A DNA stretch of 64,000 bases from a virus, in the IMG/VR virus record IMGVR_UViG_3300027754_005993, positions 53,773 through 117,772 of that record, one strand, 5' to 3'. Below, piece after piece: positions 59,996 to 64,000 of this stretch. The stretch's first letter is position 1, and the number at the start of each line of letters is the position of its first letter. The translations under genes were made by a program, and so were the position numbers. The notes beneath the pieces were generated by a model. That model worked only from the letters and a program-made list of their open reading frames with translations. It made no database searches and was not told where the DNA came from.

Positions 59996-60001
59996 GTGTG
60001 A

Positions 60002-60244
60002 ATGATTTACGAGTTTAAAAATCCAATTCCTGTAACCACACCTATGGGTGATGGTTATATTTTATATGTTCGCGATGGCGGAACATGGGAAAACGATATT
60101 TTCGCCGTGGTCTTGACTGAAGGTGGAACGATTCGGCATTTTAGAAGTGATCAGTTGAATGTTTGGGCGAATGCCACCTTTGGAATTAAAAAGGATTCTA
60201 CATTATGTCAAAAGACTACTCCAAGTTCACCGATGCCCAACTAA
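60002..60244 (+). CDS. Hypothetical 80-aa protein overlapping gp43B
   Basis: Starts MIYEFKNPIPVTTPMGDGYI, with strands LYVRDGGTWENDIFAVVLTE and IRHFRSDQLNVWANATFGIK, a small beta-barrel-like outline known from phage hypothetical proteins near replication genes. The last 13 codons overlap the start of gp43B in another frame (60205-60244), and the SD of gp43B (AAGGAT) lies within it, so translational coupling is likely. No function recognised. Confidence 0.65.
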   Translation: MIYEFKNPIPVTTPMGDGYILYVRDGGTWENDIFAVVLTEGGTIRHFRSDQLNVWANATFGIKKDSTLCQKTTPSSPMPN

Positions 60245-61356
60245 TGGCACTGAAAAAACAAACTGAACATGATATATCCAAGTATCATAATTTTCAGTTG
60301 GTTCGCAAGATTCAGTTAAACTCCGCTTACGGTGCGATAGGGAACCAATATTTTAGATATTATTCTACCGAACTCGCAGAGGCGATTACTCTGTCGGGTC
60401 AATTGTCAATTCAATGGATCGGTCAAGAACTAAACAAATATCTCAACAAGATTATTGGCACTACCGATGTGGATTATGTGATTGCATCAGATACAGATTC
60501 TGTTTATCTGTGTCTTAATAATCTAGTCTTGAAGGTATTTCCAAACACAGGTCTTTTTGATGGAAAACCAGTTTCGCGACCACCGACAAAGACCGTAGTT
60601 GATTTCTTAGATAAGTCTGCGGAACAGGCGATCATTCCATTCATTGAGAAGAAGTTTGCTGAACTCGCACTCACCATGAATGCATACGAGAACAAAATGC
60701 AGATGGGTCGGGAAGTCATTGCCGACAAGGGAATATGGACTGCCAAGAAACGGTATATGTTGAATGTTTGGGATTCTGAAGGTGTGCGCTATGCAGAACC
60801 TAAACTCAAGATCATGGGAATTGAAACTACTCGTTCTTCAACTCCAGAGTTTGTCCGTAAGCATCTTAAGAAGGCTATCAATATTACCATGAATGGCACT
60901 GCACAGGATATGATAGACTTTGTTGAGAAGTGTCGTAATGAATTTTACGCACTGCCTCCAGAGGATATTGCATTTCCTCGTAGCGTAAACGGATTGGAAA
61001 AATATATTGATCGTTCTGCAATTTATAAAAAATCAACACCTATTGCCGTAAAGGGTGCTTTGATTTACAATCATTATCTTGCTAAATTCAAGATTGGTAA
61101 GAAATATAGGAAGATTATTGAAGGAGATAAGATTAAATTTCTAATGCTCAAGAAACCAAATCCTGTTGGTGGTTGCATTGGAGAAGATCAGGTTATTTCT
61201 TTTCCAAATGTTCTTCCAAAAGAATTTGAACTTGAGAAATATATTGATTATAAAACGCAATTTGAGAAATCTTTTATTGATCCTCTGACCGCCATTCTAG
61301 ATACTATTGGGTGGTCAACTGAAAAGAAAAATACATTAGAAAACCTATTTGGTTGA
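60205..61356 (+). CDS. gp43B: Split DNA polymerase, C-terminal part gp43B
   Basis: This 383-aa protein continues gp43A. It starts with a fingers helix (FTDAQLMALKKQTEHDISKY) and motif B LVRKIQLNSAYGAIGN (Lys35, Asn39, Tyr42, as in T4 Lys560/Asn564/Tyr567). Motif C is VIASDTDSVYL (Asp96/Asp98), and the thumb and a C-terminal NTLENLFG peptide of the clamp-binding type follow. Start ATG 60205 has SD AAGGAT. Each half lacks one catalytic aspartate motif, so the two must assemble for activity. The stop is followed by uvsX. Confidence 0.93.
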   Translation: MSKDYSKFTDAQLMALKKQTEHDISKYHNFQLVRKIQLNSAYGAIGNQYFRYYSTELAEAITLSGQLSIQWIGQELNKYLNKIIGTTDVDYVIASDTDSVYLCLNNLVLKVFPNTGLFDGKPVSRPPTKTVVDFLDKSAEQAIIPFIEKKFAELALTMNAYENKMQMGREVIADKGIWTAKKRYMLNVWDSEGVRYAEPKLKIMGIETTRSSTPEFVRKHLKKAINITMNGTAQDMIDFVEKCRNEFYALPPEDIAFPRSVNGLEKYIDRSAIYKKSTPIAVKGALIYNHYLAKFKIGKKYRKIIEGDKIKFLMLKKPNPVGGCIGEDQVISFPNVLPKEFELEKYIDYKTQFEKSFIDPLTAILDTIGWSTEKKNTLENLFG

Positions 61357-61366
61357 AAGGAATATT

Positions 61367-62410
61367 ATGAGTGATTTTTTATCGTCTATGGTTAAGAATT
61401 CTGGAAACAAATACGCATCACTGGTTTCCGATGGTCTTGAGGGAAGTGATGTAAATGGATTCGTGGATACTGGATGTTATATTCTGAATGGACTACTGTC
61501 GGCATCCATTTATAATGGAATGCCAAATAATAAAATTACAGCGATTGCGGGAGAAACATCCACAGGAAAGACTTATATCGCTTTGGGAATTGCCTCTAAG
61601 TTTTTACGGGATAATCCCAATGCTGTTGTTTTATATTTTGATTCTGAACAAGCAGTTACTTCTGAGATGTTCAAGAATCGTGGAATTGACCCAAAGCGAA
61701 TTGCAGTATTTCCAGTATCAACGGTGGAGGAATTTCGTCATCAAGTAATTACGATTGTGGACAAATATATTGACCTTCCCAAAGGGGAACAGAAACCAAC
61801 CTTCATCGTTCTTGATTCGTTGGGAATGTTGTCCACGACCAAAGAGATGACTGATACCGCTGATGGAAAAGATACAAGGGATATGACCCGCGCACAAATC
61901 ATCAAGGCTACATTTAGAGTCTTGACGGTAAAACTTGGTGTGGCGAAGATTCCTCTTCTGATGACAAACCACACATATCAATCCATGGGAATGTTCCCAA
62001 CGGCAGAACTTGCTGGTGGTCAGGGATTGAAGTATGCGGCATCAACTATTCTTTATCTTTCCAAGCGAAAGGATAAGAATTCTGATGGTGAGGTTGTTGG
62101 AAATATCATTCATTGTAAACTTTATAAGGGTAGATTCACCAAAGAAAATAGCATGGTGGATATTCGGTTGAATTACGAAACTGGACTTGACCCATATTAT
62201 GGTCTTGTGGATGTTGCGGTATCTGCTGGAATATTCAAAAAGAATTCAACGCGCATTGAACTTCCAGATGGAACCAAAGCGTTTGAGAAGACGATTTATG
62301 ATAATCCAGAAAAGTATTTTACCAAAGATGTTCTTGCGTTAGTGGAGAAGGCAGTGTATACTCAGTTCAGTTATGGTGGAGAGAAAACCATAGAGAACAC
62401 CGATGACTGA
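61367..62410 (+). CDS. uvsX: Recombinase UvsX
   Basis: This 347-aa RecA-family protein (T4 UvsX 391 aa) catalyses strand exchange for repair and recombination-dependent replication, loaded by UvsY. Visible are Walker A GETSTGKT (62-69), Walker B FIVLDSLGML with the loop 1 segment after it, and the C-terminal LNYETGLDPYYGLVDVAVSA. I chose ATG 61367 because AAAGGAA lies just upstream; the extended frame overlaps gp43B. It ends overlapping gp41 by 8 nt. Confidence 0.95.
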   Translation: MSDFLSSMVKNSGNKYASLVSDGLEGSDVNGFVDTGCYILNGLLSASIYNGMPNNKITAIAGETSTGKTYIALGIASKFLRDNPNAVVLYFDSEQAVTSEMFKNRGIDPKRIAVFPVSTVEEFRHQVITIVDKYIDLPKGEQKPTFIVLDSLGMLSTTKEMTDTADGKDTRDMTRAQIIKATFRVLTVKLGVAKIPLLMTNHTYQSMGMFPTAELAGGQGLKYAASTILYLSKRKDKNSDGEVVGNIIHCKLYKGRFTKENSMVDIRLNYETGLDPYYGLVDVAVSAGIFKKNSTRIELPDGTKAFEKTIYDNPEKYFTKDVLALVEKAVYTQFSYGGEKTIENTDD

Positions 62411-63767
62411 TGTTGAAAAACTAATTCTTCACAACCTTCTCAAGAACGAGACATACGCACGAAAAGTTACTCCCTTCCTACAGAGGGAGTATTTTCATGA
62501 TCGTGGACTACGATTTGTTTTTGAGACTATTCATGAATTTATTCTAAAATATAATAACCTTCCCACAAAGGAAGCGATCTATATCATTCTTGATAAGAAC
62601 AAAAGTATTAATCAAGAAGAGATGAAGCGCATCACAAATTATGTGGAGGAGATTTGCAATTCAAAGGAAAATGTTGATTCTGAATGGTTGATGACAGAAA
62701 CTGAAACTTTCTGCAAGGATAAGGCGGTATATAATGCGATCATGGAATCCATTCAGATTATAGATGGAAAGACTCAGCAATCTCAGGGATCTATTCCTGA
62801 TATTCTATCCAAGGCGTTGTCGGTATCATTTGATGTTCATATCGGTCACGATTATATTGAAGACTATGAGAAACGATATGATTTCTACCACACGGTAGAG
62901 AAACGAATTCCATTTGATTTGGATGGATTCAATCAGATCACAAATGGGGGAACTCCTGCAAAGACTTTGAACATTGTCATGGCAGGAACTGGTGTTGGTA
63001 AATCATTGTTCCTGTGCCATCATGCTGCAAATTGTCTCAAAAAGAATTGTAAGGTTCTATACATCACCTGTGAGATGGCAGAGGAAAGAATTGCAGAACG
63101 CATTGATGCAAATCTTCTTGATGTTACTCTTGATAATCTTCGCGAACTTTCAAAGGTAATCTATGAAAAGAAAATTCAGAATCTGAGTGCTGGAGTTCAA
63201 GGTAAACTTATCATCAAGGAATATCCAACTGCTACAGCAAATGTAAATCACTTTCGGTTTTTGTTGGATGAACTTTGGTTGAAGCGTAAGTTTAAACCCG
63301 ATGTGATCTTCATTGATTATCTGAACATCTGTGCTTCAGCAAGAGTAAAGAGTGGAAACAATGTAAACTCCTACACTTACATCAAGTCAATTGCAGAGGA
63401 GATTCGTGGTCTTGCGGTTGAATATAATGTACCAATTTTCAGTGCCACGCAAACTACTCGCTCTGGGCATTCAAACACGGATGTTAGTCTTGAGGATACT
63501 TCCGAGTCATTTGGTCTTCCAGCAACTGCTGACTTTATGTTCGCCTTGATCTCTACAGATGAACTTGCGGAACAGAATCAGATCATGGTGAAGCAGTTAA
63601 AGAATCGTTACAATGATACAGCAACCAATCGTAAGTTCTTGCTTAACATTCAGCGTGCTAAGATGAAACTTTCCGATATTCCACCGCAACACACAAATCT
63701 CATTACTATTCCTATTGCTAATCAACCAAAGCAAAAGGGTCAAAAGTTTGAAGATTGGAATTTCTAA
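62403..63767 (+). CDS. gp41: Replicative DNA helicase gp41
   Basis: This 454-aa DnaB-family helicase (T4 gp41 475 aa) unwinds the fork 5'-3' and stimulates primase gp61. The N-terminal helical domain (1-130) precedes Walker A GTGVGKS (195-201), ITCEMAEERIAER (motif H1a, near 220), Walker B VIFIDYLNIC and an ATQTTRSG motif (H3/H4 glutamine). An arginine finger region lies near NRYNDTATNRKF. It overlaps uvsX by 8 nt, and its stop overlaps the primase ATG. Confidence 0.95.
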   Translation: MTDVEKLILHNLLKNETYARKVTPFLQREYFHDRGLRFVFETIHEFILKYNNLPTKEAIYIILDKNKSINQEEMKRITNYVEEICNSKENVDSEWLMTETETFCKDKAVYNAIMESIQIIDGKTQQSQGSIPDILSKALSVSFDVHIGHDYIEDYEKRYDFYHTVEKRIPFDLDGFNQITNGGTPAKTLNIVMAGTGVGKSLFLCHHAANCLKKNCKVLYITCEMAEERIAERIDANLLDVTLDNLRELSKVIYEKKIQNLSAGVQGKLIIKEYPTATANVNHFRFLLDELWLKRKFKPDVIFIDYLNICASARVKSGNNVNSYTYIKSIAEEIRGLAVEYNVPIFSATQTTRSGHSNTDVSLEDTSESFGLPATADFMFALISTDELAEQNQIMVKQLKNRYNDTATNRKFLLNIQRAKMKLSDIPPQHTNLITIPIANQPKQKGQKFEDWNF

Positions 63768-64000
63768 TGTCTGCTTATCTTGATCGTAAATATATCAATT
63801 TGGTTTCTAATTCCCTTGTGAAATTTAAATGGAAGAAGGTAAATCTTGCTAACTGCCGTTGTGTCTTTTGTGGTGATTCCGAGACAAATAAGAACAAAGC
63901 GAGAGGTTATTTCTTCAGCAGTAAGGATAGTTATTTTTATAAATGTCATAACTGTGGGGTTTCATATAATGTGTACAAGTTTCTTGAAGTGATCTCTCCT
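63767..64000 (+). CDS. gp61: DNA primase gp61 (5' part only)
   Basis: The ATG at 63767 overlaps the gp41 stop (TAATG). The 78 visible codons encode the primase zinc-binding domain: a CRCVFCGD pair, then YKCHNCGVSYNV, giving the CxxC...CxxC ribbon that reads the priming site. A SSKDSYFYK strand lies between them. The protein continues beyond the right edge, so the TOPRIM domain is not visible. In T4 gp61 (342 aa) makes short RNA primers with gp41. Confidence 0.88.
   Translation, partial: MSAYLDRKYINLVSNSLVKFKWKKVNLANCRCVFCGDSETNKNKARGYFFSSKDSYFYKCHNCGVSYNVYKFLEVISP

Noticed and set aside
57144-61356. Split intein or group I intron as the reason for the split polymerase
   Set aside because: No intein splice motifs at the end of gp43A or start of gp43B, each part has its own stop, SD or overlap, and the cassette holds unrelated genes and tRNAs. 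I saw no intron core, though a covariance search would be needed to exclude it fully.

Overview
The window is 64 kb of a low-GC, T4-like myovirus genome (Caudoviricetes), with every recognisable gene on the + strand. The evidence is a near-complete run of T4 core genes in marine/freshwater T4-like order: necks and terminase (gp13-gp17), tail sheath, tube and portal (gp18-gp20), prohead genes (gp67-like, gp21, gp22, gp23), recombination genes (uvsY, uvsW), late sigma factor (gp55), gp47/gp46, clamp and loader (gp45, gp44, gp62), regA, and at the far right gp43, uvsX, gp41 and gp61. No photosynthesis genes, integrase or lysis genes are seen. The host cannot be read from the sequence. The overall style resembles exo-T4 aquatic phages (cyanophage, pelagiphage or 'far-T4' types).

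Layout. 1-2.2 kb: end of an upstream gene and two Cys-rich proteins. 2.2-15.1 kb: virion morphogenesis genes driven by T4-type late promoters (TATAAATA and CTAAATA variants), closed by a strong terminator after gp23. 15.2-24.9 kb: a tail-tube-fold protein, then recombination, late transcription, clamp and RegA genes. 24.9-39.0 kb: a large sugar cluster with glycosyltransferases of several families, two DUF5672 proteins, two methyltransferases, four SDR epimerase/reductase genes or fragments, a compact DegT protein and an RfbH-type 3-dehydrase. 39.0-54.9 kb: adhesin and fibre genes, with three collagen-like (Gly-X-Thr) proteins, a glycine-rich protein and several modular fibre proteins. 55.0-64.0 kb: nucleotide metabolism and replication.

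How the genes work together. Late genes depend on gp55 acting with the clamp gp45. Early genes use sigma70-like promoters with 16-17 nt spacing, most with a TG(G/C) before the -10 box. At several of these the -10 box ends only 6-7 nt before the ATG, predicting leaderless mRNAs. The gp13 late promoter sits inside a hairpin that hides the gp13 ribosome binding site, as at T4 gene e.

Most unusual points: (1) the replicative DNA polymerase is split in the fingers domain into gp43A and gp43B by a 1.6-kb cassette carrying a SpoU methyltransferase, two tRNAs and three small genes; (2) the promoters coincide with start codons; (3) the tRNA with a Leu(UAA) anticodon lacks the long variable arm; (4) a chimeric gene carries a copy of the 3' end of an upstream epimerase; (5) an Ala/Gly/Arg repeat protein between gp21 and gp22 has a prohead-protease-like site; (6) a 36-residue module recurs 11 times in the collagen-like fibres. 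All functional calls come from reading the sequence; no searches were run.
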